Assembly (NCBI GenBank): GCA_963921825.1
Contig: OY997594.1
Coordinates: forward strand, 11,351,001 to 11,415,000
DNA from: Erodium maritimum
Lineage: Eukaryota > Streptophyta > Magnoliopsida > Geraniales > Geraniaceae
Direction: 5' to 3'
Length of the DNA stretch: 64,000 nt
A program made the translations under genes and the position numbers. Below the pieces are notes generated by a model that was given only the letters and a program-made list of their open reading frames with translations, searched no databases and was not told the origin of the DNA. Positions 34,117-45,875 of this stretch are shown in pieces. How positions within the stretch are numbered: the stretch's first letter is position 1; each line of letters opens with the position of its first letter.

Positions 34117-37100
34117 TGTATGTGTAATTTTTTTTTTGAGAGGTAATGTAAATTTTATTTAAATATCGGCAAGAAAGATATTTTGAAGAGGTGTCGGGAT
34201 GTGACCCCCAGACCAATTCCAGACAGGGGATGAACAAGCCGCCCTGGCTAGCCAGTGAGCTGCTTTGTTCGCTGTCCGCTTTACAAAAACGAGTTGCACG
34301 TACTCGAGATTAGATAACAGGGAAATACAATCTGTGATGATCGTCCCTAAAGGGGAGAGAAGTCTTCCCCCTTTCTTGATCATATCCACTATGACCTTAC
34401 AGTCGCTCCTTACTGTCGCCCTCTGGTGCGGATGTTGCCTAAGCCAAGTCAACGCATCTCTGATAGCATATGCCTCCACCAGACCCGGGTTCTGGGGGCC
34501 ATGGAAGGATGTCGATCGGGCCGCCATAACACCCCCCGATCATCTCTACCTATCCACCCTGTCCCCATCAGGTTAGCCGCCGCAAAGAGCGGGCCATCGG
34601 TATTTACTGCCCACGTCCCCTGCGGCGGACAGGTCCACGCCTCCGCCGCTCTGGGTTGATCCTGTCCTGGTGTGGCTTGCTTCTGCTTCTTCCGCCGCAT
34701 AGCTCCAAGCCATCCTGACTGTAAGTGGAAAGCTGTCTGGAAAACTGTGTGCGCCTGCTGTGTCTGTTGTTCCCAGACCACCTTATTCCTAGCCTTCCAC
34801 ACCTCCCATAGTAGACATCCTATTAAACCCCCACTTGCCGGGGGATTACTGCTCAACGTCCGTTGCAACCATTCAGAGATCGAGAGAGCATCATTAGGAG
34901 TGTTTAGCCCCGACTTAGCCCAACATTCTGCCGCGAGTGGGCACTGTACTAGGAGATGGAGCTCTGATTCTTCCGCCCTTGAACAGACCGGACACACCAC
35001 TTCCACCGCCACGTGTCTGCGTCTGAGATTTACTGCGACCTGAAGACACCCTGAGCATGTTCTCCAGAGGAACGATCTTACTTTAGGAAGAACCTCCATA
35101 CTCCAAATACGTGTCCAGACGTCTGTTTGAGGTTGGAATACCGCTTGATCTTGTTGACACAACCCATATGCCGCCTTTACCGTATACTGCCCTAGGTAGC
35201 TCCCCACCCAGTACCAAGAGTCCGAAGTTGCTGAAATACTTATTGGAACTGCCAGGATAGCCCTTTGATCATCCTCATCGAACATTTGTCGAATTTTGAC
35301 TACGTCCCACCTCCGCTCGTGGGGTAACATAATGTCTGAGACCGGGGTTACAAACAGATCGACCCTCAGGGATTGGACTCGCGGCTCGATTCCCACCAGC
35401 CACGGCTGGTTACCGATCATCGTGGATGACCCCGGACCAATCGACCTTCTAGCCCCGTCCCTAATCAACTCCTGAGCCGATAACAAACTTTGCCAGACAA
35501 AGCTTTGGTTGGGTTTCCGGACCGCCTCTAGGACCGAGGAGTCCGGATAGTACCTTGCTTTCAGTACCCTTGCCACTAGGGTGGACTCGTCCTGGAGGAG
35601 TCTCCACAATTGCTTTCCCAGCAGAGCTGAATTGAAATCATACATATTCTTGAACCCCAGTCCCCCCTCCTCCTTAGGGCGGGACATGGTCGTCCACGAC
35701 TGCCAAATGACTCCTTTCCCATCTCCCCTAGATGATTCCACCAAAATCGGGCCAGCGCCACATTCATCTTCTCCAGAAGGCCTTTTGGCAACCGCATCAC
35801 ACTCATGGTATACGTAGGTATCGCTTGTAGAACGGACTTGACTAAAACCTCCTTCCCCGCTCCATTCAGTAGCTTCCCGTCCCACCTCTGAATCCTCCTG
35901 ATCACTCTTGTCATAATATACTGCAGGCCCTGCTTGCTGCTTCGTCCCATCATATTTGGGATTCTCAGATAGGGGGACGGATGGCTCAGTTCCGGGATTC
36001 CCAAAATCCGAACCCCATCCACCCGACACGATGGGGACGTGTTGGCACTAAAGAAGAGCGACGATTTTTGCTGGTTCACCACTTGCCCTGACGCCTCCTC
36101 AAACATACTTAAGTAGCCCTTGACCCGTCCCATCTCCAGCGGCGTCGCCTTACAGTATACGTAACAATCATCTGCAAAGAACAGATGGGTCAATGGCGGC
36201 GCTCGAGGGGTTATCCGAATTCCATGCACCTCCCCTGTCGTCTCCGCCCCTTGAAGCAGTCTCGAGAACCCCTCCATACAGAACAAGAACAAGTACGGGG
36301 ATAACGGATAACCTTGTCTGATCCCCCTCTCCGGCTGGACAAACCTTGTATGTTGCCCACCCGCCACTATGTTATAAGTAACAGAGTACGTGCACCTTCG
36401 TACCAAATTAATCCAGTCCTCCCCAAGACTGAAACCCCTCATCATGTCCCACATAAATCCCCATTCAACCCGATCGTAGGCTTTGCTCATATCTAACTTC
36501 AGAGCCACCCACCCTTCCTTCCCTTGCTTCTTGTTTTTCAAGTAATGGAGCGTTTCATAAGACAAAATAATATTATCCTGGATAGAGCGACCAGGAACGA
36601 ACACACCTTGTGTTTCCGAGATCAGCTCGTGCAGGAGGCCTTTCAGACGATTTGCCGCCACCTTCGAGACAATTTTGAAGATCACATTACACAATGCGAT
36701 GAGGCGTAGATCCTTCAGGGACATCGGACATTCCACCTTCGGAATCAGTACTAATGTAGTTCTGTTCAACTATGGGGGGATATCCTCCCCCGCAAATACC
36801 CTCCTTGCCCAGGAAGTGACATCCGCCCCTACCGTACTCCAGTACTTCTGGTAGAAATACGGATTCAGACTGTCCGGTCCCGGAGATTTATTCGGACCCA
36901 TAGAAAACGTAGCCTCCCTGACTTCCTCCGAGGACACCTCACTCATGAGAACCCGGTTCTGTGCTGCCGTCACTTGCTGTTAAAACATAGGGCCGTTTAT
37001 CCCATCCCCCCGAGTCCTCCTAGACAAAGTCATGTAGAATTCCCGGATGTGGTCACCCAAACCCGTGTCCCAGGATATGACATTTCCTTCAGTATCCTTC

Positions 37101-38730
37101 AGTTCCGACACCCTGTTTATATTTTTTCGCTGTGCCGCCGACGCCTGAAAGAACTTCGTGTTCTGATCACTCTCCGTGAGCCAGTGCTGTTTAGCCCTCT
37201 GTCTCTAGAACTCCCTTTTTTTTCCAATGCAGAGACATAGAGTTTCTGTAACGCCCTCCTACGCCGAATACTCGTCCGATCAAGACGTCCATTCAGCCAC
37301 ATGATATCCTTTTCATATCGGGAGATTTTCCGAGCTAGAGCATTATAGAACTCCTTCCCCCATATATCCAGAGCCTCCCCAGTTTCCTTCGTTTTGACTC
37401 CAATATCGCAATCTCCAGGAGATCCCCACCACGCCTGGATTAAATGGCCGCACTCCGGGTCTTCCGCCCACATGTTTTCGAATCTGAACTATCTAGACCC
37501 CACCGGGTCCACTCGCCGTTCAGAGTCCAACAGGATAGGCAAATGATCCGATGTTGAGATACCCAGATTAACCAGATGGGCATCCGGCCACCACACCTTC
37601 ATTTCTCGCGACATGAGAGCCCTATCCAGTTGGACCGTCATTCGCGTCTCCGGTTCACTGCCACTATGCCACGTAAACCCATACCCTTGAAGTGGGACAT
37701 CCATAAGTCCTGTCTCCCGCATCGCTCCCCTGAACCCCTGGATGAGACCCACCGGATACTGATTCCCCCCCCCCCCCCCGCTTCTCCCGTTGCCTGAGGA
37801 TCCCATTAAAATCCCCCATAAGAAGCCACCGGTCCGACATCCCCACCCGGTTGCCAAGGGATCGAATCATCTCCCAAGTCTGCCACCGCAGATCCCGATT
37901 CGCCTCCCCATAAACTCCCGTGAACCGAAACGATTCCCCATTTGCGTCTGTAATGTCCACGTCAATATAGCGATCTCGGCTATCAACCTTTGTAACCGTA
38001 ATCCCCATTGCCAATAACAGGATAATACCCCCTTTATGTCCCACAGCCGGGACCTCGCATCCCCTCGCAAATCCCGTTTTTAGCCGCAGAATATCCACTT
38101 CTCCTTTCTTTGCCAGCGTCTCACTGAGGAAAATCACATGTGGCTTTCTACGCCGAATCGCCCCTTTGAGGTACTCCACTGCCGCAATTTGTCCAAGACC
38201 CCTGCAATTCCAAGAGAGCACCCGCATTTTGTTTCCCCCCGAGACAACCTCGACCAGACCACCAGCTAGATGTGACACCCTTTGCCTAATCAAATCCCGG
38301 TTCGACACCCCTGGTCCCAGCTAACACCTTCCCTACCATCGAAAATTGAGTGCCGCCGATGCACACAACGCACGCCCCGTGAGCACCACCCCTGATTCTA
38401 GCAAGTGCTCACAGCGCCACCAGTCGACCACGTCCCGAGTAAAACCCCGTAGACCGTGGGACAACACCCATCTTCCCCGCCGGATCGAACACAACCCCAG
38501 CCGAGCAAGCGAGACAAAATCCCGCAACCAACCCTCCAGAACGAGTTAAGAATTGGGAGAAACACTAGAAGAAGTATGTACCTTCCCCTGTCGACGCCCT
38601 GACCTCGCCGGCAACCACACGCCGCCGGACGCGCCCTAACAGCTCCGATACTGATGTAGACGGGAGCACCTAGGGCCGGCTGTTTACTCCTTTTTGGTGT
38701 AGCAATACATTTTTTCTTTGTATGTGTAAT
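34117..38730 (-). mobile_element. L1-like LINE, minus orientation, 4.6 kb, perfect 12-bp duplication
   Basis: TGTATGTGTAAT at 34117-34128 and 38719-38730 is a perfect target duplication. A T-run (34128-34137) at the left is the A-tail of a minus-strand insertion; the body is 34129-38718. It holds a complete-length ORF2 and about 490 bp upstream that may be the end of ORF1 (SKQPALGAPVYISIGAVR), so the copy is 5'-truncated in or near ORF1. The perfect duplication and near-complete domains make it one of the younger LINEs here. The next retroposon's target duplication begins only 8 bp to the right. Confidence 0.93.
34159..38227 (-). pseudogene. LINE ORF2: endonuclease, reverse transcriptase, zf-RVT, RNase H
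   Basis: The start is most likely ATG 38225-38227 (MRVLSWNCRGLG). The APE-type endonuclease shows WNCRGLG, FLSETL, YGEANRDLRWQTW, GDFNGIL and, after a frameshift at a 15-base G-run (37765-37779), GYGFTWHSG and STSDHLPILL. The RT follows: NKSPGPDSLNPYFYQKYW, LRLIALCNVIFKI, KLDMSKAYDRVEW, RGIRQGYPLSP and the catalytic FADD (36167-36178). Next are the zf-RVT region (VRSFLWRTCSGCLQVA, CPVCS) and WEVWKARNKVVWEQ. The C-terminal RNase H has VNTDG, VEAYAIRDAL, SDCKVIVDMI and NKAAHWLA. A C-terminal RNase H is known in a subset of plant L1 elements. At least four frame breaks (37.77, 37.48, 36.97, 35.8 kb and near 34.5 kb) inactivate it. Confidence 0.93.
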
Positions 38731-39258
38731 AATAATAAACATGTTTACGAATAATTATGAAACTTATATACTTTTAACTTTAGTTTTAGTCACGCAGCCT
38801 CTTCTCTCTCTGCTTTCTGCCTGAGGCCGTAAGTTTTGGCCATGATCAAGGCCTGCGTCATGGACCTCTTCCCTATGCTCTAACACAAAGTGTTCTCCTT
38901 ATTCTTTTTGGGGTTTCTCCTTATTCTTTTTGAGGTTTCTCCATACACTTTCTGGGGTTAAACTCTCGTCGTCGTCGATCACCCTCCCGATCGACGTATG
39001 CCATCGTATCGCATCACTCTAGACAACCAACTACCCTCCCTTCGTGCCACACCCTCCTTGGAACGAACAGATCCCACACCGTCGCTATCGGTCTCCTCGC
39101 TCTCCATGACGGCGCCATCGAGAACGGGGTGCAACCACCGATAGGGCCGCCTAGGCGCCGGCCCTATGTAGCTCCAGGGCAGACTCAATCACACCCGAAC
39201 ACCAACGTGGCCGTGACCGGAGTGATCGTGAAGGCTCGCTGGATCTGGTACCCGGGAG

Positions 39259-39446
39259 TGTTGGGGAGAACCGGGCCTACTAAGGAGGAGCACACAACTA
39301 GAAGCTCATAATATACACATTGCCCACCACACTTGACCCAAAAGACTAACCTATCAGGTCCTGGGTCCAAGGTGTATATTAAGTATATCTTTATTCCTTA
39401 AGTATCCGATGTGGGACTTCTGACTCACATGTGGACACGCCTAACA
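39259..39446 (-). repeat. TRIM 3' LTR (188 bp)
   Basis: Left copy on the plus strand, downstream LTR in the element's own minus orientation. TG...CA ends; aligned without gaps to 39665-39852. Confidence 0.93.
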
Positions 39447-39664
39447 ATCTCCCCCTCCACATTGAGTCTCATCACATCGGCTTGCTCGCACTCCTAAGCC
39501 CAACTTTTTACATGTTCTACTCAATCCCGTACGGGCCCACTTCATCCTATCTGGGCCCACCACCATGAGAGCAGGGATCATGGTATCCTGGTGTTTCTGG
39601 CCCTAGGAGATATACCCCGACCCACTTCTTGGGAGAGTCCACATAACCTGGCTCGGATACCACT

Positions 39665-39852
39665 TGTTGGGGAGAACCGGGCCTACTAAGGAGGAACACA
39701 CAACTAGAAGCCCATAATATACACATTGACCATCACACTTGACCCAAAAGAATAGCCTATCAGTTCTTGGGTCCAAGGTGTATATTAAGTCTATCTTTAT
39801 TCCTTAAGTATCCGATGTGGGACTCCTGACTCACATGTGGACACACCTAACA
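39665..39852 (-). repeat. TRIM 5' LTR (188 bp)
   Basis: Right copy on the plus strand, upstream LTR in minus orientation, next to the primer-binding site. Confidence 0.93.
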
Positions 39853-41319
39853 GGGAGGAGGGCCTCGACAACCAAATCCGGTCACCTCGAGACTGGACGA
39901 CTCAGTTTGGGTCAACCCAATAATGATCAATCTGCTTCGGCGTGAAGTATCGATGAAGTCACATCCGGAGCACCGAGCATACGCTCGGTCCTCTCAATTC
40001 CACAGTCCAGCGATCCAAGCCGGAGAGCTAGCAATACCAGGAGGCCTCGCTATGAAAGTTATGGGATCTCAGACGAATTGGCATTGCAGGCTACTTAGGT
40101 CATTAGGTTCGTTGTTCTGTTGTTCTTGGTCAGCGATCAAACAATACGAGTCAAGTGCACTAAAAGCCATACGGGGGTTTCGGACAAATGCTAGAACCCA
40201 AGGTCAGGGACCCAAGTTACATTTATGTTTATGTTTACGAGTTCTTTCATGATCAATAAAATTTCTCTACTTTCATTTCAAAAAAAAAGTAACATGTTTA
40301 CGATAATCTCAAATATCTAGGGGAGTTCCCTTGCCTTAACTCTAGAATTTGTTTCTAGTTTTCAGTGGTGTTGACCATATTATTGTTTCTCCCAAAATCC
40401 CTTTATATTCTTTAATCATCCCGATAGTAGTGTCCGCAATCATGCTCTCACGACCTTTTTATTTTAATAAATTTCGAGAGGTCTCGAAAACCCTTAGACG
40501 ATTTACGGGCACGCCTCCTCAAGCGATCTACAAGTTTGTATCAACCTTACTACCCATCTCCCAAACCATCCATGTCGTTGTTTCTGACCAACGGGAGAGT
40601 CCAATTCACAACGGTTCATACTATGTCGAGTCCCTCCAAATCGAAGCTAGCTCGAAAGTCCCGTGTTGTTGGGACGTTTCAACCAGCCCTCCCATTACAA
40701 TCGCCTACCGTCAATTGATAGATGATATCCATGATGAACGGTCTGTGTGTTCCTTGACTATGGATGGGGATGCAGTTATTGCGGTCCCATTCACTCAAAT
40801 TTCTCATGAGGCCCTTGCATGACGACAGTTTGGTATGGTTGGCAAACTACTTACGTGTCTGTCAACTGGAAGGATATTATGCTGAAAGTGGTCACTAAAG
40901 CGTTAGGACGGTCTGCATCAGGGCTAGTGGTCAAAAAAATGGAGCCAGTAACGTTGGCAGTGTATTTTGGATTCCAAGAAGCCAAGTAGTGGGTCCGTCA
41001 AGACGAACTTTGGTGTATCAACAAGGCTTCGCTGAGATTAGGGGACATAACTAACCCATTAGGGGTGGTAATCCCTCGGCCAGATCGACTCTAATTATTG
41101 GCCCAGGTGTGGGGCACCTACCTTTGGTCATGACCCAAGTTATGGGACCCTCATCGACAATATCCTGGGAGAATGTGTGCGTGTCTCGTGTGTTTAATGG
41201 GGGTTTTGCTGGGGAGGCAAAGTTTGGGTCCACTATTGGATGCTTCTAGATCTCCCATTCCGGCGGCCAATGATACTCTAGTTTCAGAATACTTGGCATG
41301 CATCCAGTTCGGGTCAACC

Positions 41320-43867
41320 TTGCTTGTAAGAACCGCCCCCGGTCGACCCCGGTCGAACCGGTGAAATTCGGCGAAAGTTGACTTTCCGTCAAAAAAGTCA
41401 ATCGATGACTCCGGGAGTCATTCGTGACCTTTCCGGTACCCAAAAGCTTAGCCGTCGTTACAGTTAGCTTAGTTGGGTCGTTTCCTTTCTAATGACTACT
41501 TTTGTGAAAAAGTCAACCACAGGTCAAACGGGGTCAAAGTAGAGGCTAAATCGGATTAATTTAATGGTGCTAGAATTATTAAGTGTAAAGGTGGACCCCA
41601 CATAGACACTTGTCCATGGTGTCTTGGAGGAGAAGAAATGGGTCTAGAAAGACCCATTTACCCTCATTTGGGCCAAATTAGGATGAAGGGAGCTAAAGGG
41701 TAAAATAGGTAATTCAAATCTAGGTTAACGACAACAATTGAAAGCATTTCAGCTCATTTTCTTTAATGTTGGCCGAAATTTGGGTAGAAGAGAGAGAGAG
41801 AGGAAGCCATGGAAGCTTGAAGAAGAAGAAAGAGAGAAAAGAGAGAACTTTGAGTGGTTTCTTCACCAAAAAGCTTCAATTCGTCTAGTTTCTTCATCCT
41901 CTCTTCATTCCTAAGGTGAGTAATCTTGAAAACCCACTTTTAATGAAGTTTAAATTATGGGTTTGAGAGAAAAAGCATGAATAAGGTTGGGTTTCCATGG
42001 ATTTTGGGTTTTTGAGGTTTAAGTAGATGATTTGTGGATAAAAGTAGAGTTGGATGATGAAATTTCAATGGGTTTTTGTTGTTTTTGATGAAACCAACTT
42101 GGGGATTGAAGTATCGAGTTTTATGGGACCGATTTGGAGGTTTTTGATTGATAAAAAATGGAGTTTGAGGGTTTTTTTTCGTGGAGAACAAGTTGGAGGA
42201 AGAAGAAGGACGGAGCTGTCAGACTCGTCACAGATCCGTGACGGGGACCGTGACGGAGTGCGTCACGGCTCCGTGACGGAGGCCGTGACGGCACCCGTCA
42301 CGGTTCCGTGACGTCACCCGTCACGGTTCCGTGATGTCACCCGTCACGGTTCCGTGACGTCACTCGTATCAGGGAACATCACGGTTCTGTGACCTGAACC
42401 GTCACGGAGTCCATCAAGGCTCCGTGACCCGAACCGTGATGGATCATAATTGGGCCTTTTGTGCCCATTTTAGTCATTTTCGGTTAATTAGGAAGGTTAT
42501 CTATAACCGAGCCTATTGGGGATTAAATTGGGATGTTTCCTCTTTAAACCGTCCTTGAATTACTATTAATTCTTGTATTACTTGTGATCTTAGACGTTGT
42601 TTCCGAGCGCGACGGAGGAGGCTACTAGGCGACCCGTTTTGGCTTGCGTTTGGATAGCGATTGAGGTAGGGAAAAGTAGCGAATACTGGTTTAATTGCGG
42701 GAAGTTACTAGTATGCATATAGGTTATGAACAAATGATATAATTATAGAATTGCATGTAGGATGTGTGGAACGAGTGTAGCCGTGTAAAATGAGGGATAA
42801 CTTGCGAGCCATGTCGTGCCCGTAGGTTTGGGAATTGTTGTGCTGTAGTATCACATATGGGTCCCTGGTTGGGCCCGTAGGATTGCGTGTTGGCTGTGTT
42901 TTTTTGTGACTGATGACTTGTAATGCTTGTTATGTGGTATATCCGTTGTTAAATTGAGGATCATGATATGGTATGCTCGGTATGATATGTTGGTATGATA
43001 TGTCAAGTATGATATGTTTTGGTATGACGTGAACTAATGCCTTGTGATATGATCGGGTGATTGATAGACCGATGTGATGTGTTTTGGTAAGATTGTTTGG
43101 TTTGGTATGCTGTTAGTTGAACGATGACCTTATGATATGTTTGAGACATTCGTGGGTGTGATCCGATACGATAATTTCCGAGACGAGGTGTTCCGGTACG
43201 ATACCTACATCGAGGGAGGATTCCGGTGTAGGATATCTAGGCAGAGGATGGTGTTCCACGTACGCGGTCCCCCGGGGCTAAGGGTTCCGGTATGATGTCT
43301 ATACCAACGGAGAATTCCGGTATAGGATATCTAGGCTGAGGATGGTGTGATCTGTACCCCGATGATGTATGGTCCGGGAAGATATCCGACCGAGGTGTGT
43401 GTCGGTCCGGTATGTTTATTATGAGTTGTACCCCGATGCTGTGTGGTCCGGGAAGATATGTGTGTTCCGGTACGATATGGTTGAGCCTTGTGGTCGTTTT
43501 ACTGTGTGTTGGTTGTTTGATGATTGGGTAAGTGATGTGATTAAGCGTGGTTTTAGTCATGTGAGTATGGTTTGTGGTTATGTGATTCCTGTGGATGTCT
43601 TTAGTTGTTGTGCTTTTTTAGTATGCCCTAATTGGACAGTTACCCGTGGTGGTGAGCTGATAGCTCATCCCCTTAACTACTTTTTCCTACTGAGCGAAAG
43701 CTCACCCCTCTCCTTTACCTGGTTTTCGAGCTGTTGACTCGTATTGTCAGAACTTTTGGTTTGGATTATCATTTGAAGTTTATTTCTTTTAAAATTGCTC
43801 TTATCATTATTATTCTTAGTTCACGTCTCGAGTCCGGTCCAAATCGGATTTGGGGCGTGACATTGCT
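41320..43867 (+). mobile_element. solo LTR (2538 bp), Ty3/gypsy-like
   Basis: The body 41325-43862 starts TGTAAGAACCGCCCC and ends TTTGGGGCGTGACA, with a perfect TTGCT duplication (41320-41324, 43863-43867). TG...CA ends and a 5-bp duplication define an LTR; there is no interior, so it is a solo LTR left by recombination. A second copy with the same ends lies at 47882-50532. Internal features are a GTCACGG/CCGTGAC-rich cluster (42225-42450), TATGATATG-like repeats (42960-43060), and TACTGAGCGAAAGCTCACCC near 43690, a sequence type I associate with plant Ty3/gypsy LTRs. Family assignment is inferred; no coding region is left. Confidence 0.92.
42292..42364. repeat. three 23-bp units with TGACGTCA palindromes
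   Basis: Units 42292-42314, 42315-42337 and 42338-42360 each read CACCCGTCACGG then TTCCGTGACGT, with one change in the second. Junctions create TGACGTCA at 42309-42316 and 42355-42362, and a mutated TGATGTCA between. TGACGTCA is the core bound by plant bZIP (TGA/CREB-like) factors. The second LTR copy keeps one perfect TGACGTCA at 48892-48899. Confidence 0.85.
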
Positions 43868-44689
43868 TATGAGTGAATTATTATCGTCTTCTTTAACTAT
43901 GACTGAATTGGCAATGCAACTCTATAATATGACAGAGAGACAACAGAATACCGTGATATGATATGTCTTTAGCTGTGAATAGGATGGATAAGTTGGGAAT
44001 TTTTTTTGCAACCAACTAGGTCAAAGCTCCATCTCAACATCTAACGTTCCTCCCAGGCATTGAACATGTGACACCAAACATCTTACCTACAACCCCACAA
44101 CATCCAAGGACGGTATCCCCAGTGACATCAAACATCTTACCTAATCCACAAGTAGGAAGGGGGTGGGTGCGACTTGGGATAAAGGCTCCCCTCACCCCGG
44201 AGGGATTGCTGGTCCTATGGCAGGGCTCGTACACCCATTAGTGGTTGCCCAAGTTGGGGATCCAGCCCAAAAAAAGGATGTATGTAGATGAACCACTCGA
44301 AGATCAGGCAAAGGAAGGTAAACAACCTCACCATGTCCATGATTAGTGAGCATGGATTCATGGCCCGAGGGATGGAGAAGCCTTTGAATCTAATCGGGAT
44401 TCCTCGACCTTTTGTTGAGAGTTCGGTTCGATGTCACATCTAATGAGAAACGAATCCTCACCACGGGATCAAGAAGCATCCAGGCACCATCCTAGACAAA
44501 TTTCCTATGTTGGTTATGTTTTTACAATTCTTTATCTTAGTTTCTACCCTCTTTCTAAAATCGAATTTGTCTTCTGCAACTACTTCGGAATTCATGAATA
44601 GGGGACTAAGGTCCCATGTTCTTTGTATTAACTCTTTTATTTTTCATTAATAATATAAGTTTTTTCCGCTAATAAAAGGACATGATTAC

Positions 44690-45875
44690 ATACCTCACCA
44701 ACTTATTTTTAAGCTTAACGTGAAATTTTCATAAAGAAAAATAACTGACAGCATAAAGGAAAACAAAATTGAAGAGTGAGACATAGTTTCAAACATGACC
44801 GAATCTTTTTACGCCGTAACTAAAATGTCCTCTTGATATAAGTGACAAATTAGGGGGTGTGTCCCTATTCTCGCGGGGTGTGCATCTATTACTTCTCTTA
44901 TTTTTACTGGCTCGACTTGTTCTGCCTAAATAACACGTTGGTCACTCAATGGAGACCCTTGGGGAAGTGAGGATGATGTTAGGTAGCCGAGGAGGTCCCC
45001 AGGTATAGTGGTGGGATCGGGACATTCCTCCTCATCTGCGTCCCGTGATCTTCAGTACCCATGTCCATCGCTTTCAGGCTCTATTTCGTTGATGCTTCTT
45101 ACCAAACTAAAGTATATGTGAACCACCACATAGCCACCCGAAAACACCTCTAGCCTACACATCTCACCGGAGAACAGATCCATAGTAGTACAGTAGTACT
45201 TATTCTAAGCCTCCACATCTCACAGGGAGATAGGTCGAGGAAACCTTAAAAAGTGTGACCTTAATATGTATGATGAAAATAAATAGCCGAAAAAGAAAAA
45301 TATTGGAAAGGAAGAAGAGCCACCATCGGAGGTGACAACAGCAACATGTACGGTTTATAGGGTTCTCTTACCTAGAAAGTGTGGATAAAAATTTACACCA
45401 CTTCCATATCCCCCAACTTGATTTCATGTTATATCATTGATTTATAAATTCCTCGTTAAAGAAACAAATAAAAACCATCCATCACATAGTAGTAAAAAAA
45501 ATTGTTCTTTTAATTATTTTAGTTAATATAATCAAGTTTAAATCCACAAAATTCAACTCTAGTAAATTTCATTTTTTGTATACTCGTCCAGTTTATATAA
45601 TTACAAAAATTGACCCCTTAACGATATTTTGTTTCAAAACTAACCCATCGTGACCTTTGTTCTCATGTATATACTTGGTAATAGGTCATAACTCATGTGC
45701 TTACCGATTTTATTTATTTTTAAGATAAAAAACTCCTTTAAATTAATGGTTATCTCATGTACGTTCTCCCGTTTGTTTTGGTATTTTTTTGCCCCAAAAC
45801 AAATAATACGGGTAAGTACATGGGATTTGACCTTTTACCAGGTTTTTATGAAATCATAGATCATACCGGGTTAAT
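44690..45875. other. unidentified, partly AT-rich sequence
   Basis: 44870-45260 is moderately GC-rich and may be another decayed retroposon fragment. The rest is AT-rich. No frame, tail or duplication supports a call. Confidence 0.4.

Larger units (their letters stand above)
39254..39857 (-). mobile_element. TRIM (miniature LTR retrotransposon), minus orientation
   Basis: Two 188-bp LTRs (39259-39446 and 39665-39852) differ at about 11 positions by my count. On the plus strand each starts TGTTGGGGAG and ends CCTAACA. A perfect 5-bp duplication GGGAG flanks the whole (39254-39258, 39853-39857). On the minus strand, a primer-binding site TGGTATCCGAGCC (39650-39662) lies 2 bases inside the right LTR and fits initiator-Met tRNA with one change. 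A polypurine tract (GTGGAGGGGGAGAT) abuts the left LTR. The 218-bp interior has no coding capacity. The LTR contains CCCACATCGG, common in plant TRIM LTRs. It needs proteins from another element. Confidence 0.93.
38738..40303 (+). mobile_element. non-LTR retroposon, plus, split by a TRIM
   Basis: AACATGTTTACGA at 38738-38750 and 40291-40303 is a perfect 13-bp duplication, with an A-run at 40280-40288 just inside. The body is 38751-40290, of which 39259-39852 plus one 5-bp duplication belong to a TRIM inserted later. Without the TRIM it is about 940 bp. It is GC-rich with short frames (for example 39923-40252) and no recognised domain, similar in layout to the 54386-55337 element. Confidence 0.85.
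40310..44680 (+). pseudogene. LINE ORF1-type remnant, plus, split by a solo LTR
   Basis: Two parts, 40310-41319 and 43868-44680, are joined once the solo LTR is removed. The first part has a 157-codon frame (40349-40822) and, directly after it, the RQFGMVGKLL segment equivalent to QFGLVGKF at 28497 and near 53470. That identifies it as ORF1-type sequence of the local non-LTR family. The second part is badly decayed, with an imperfect 54-bp tandem duplication at 44068-44145. It ends in an AT-rich tail (44620-44680) without a long A-run. No EN or RT is present. Confidence 0.5.

Noticed and set aside
39259-39852. Cassandra-type TRIM with 5S rRNA sequence
   Set aside because: The LTRs show no 5S internal promoter motifs; it is a different TRIM family.
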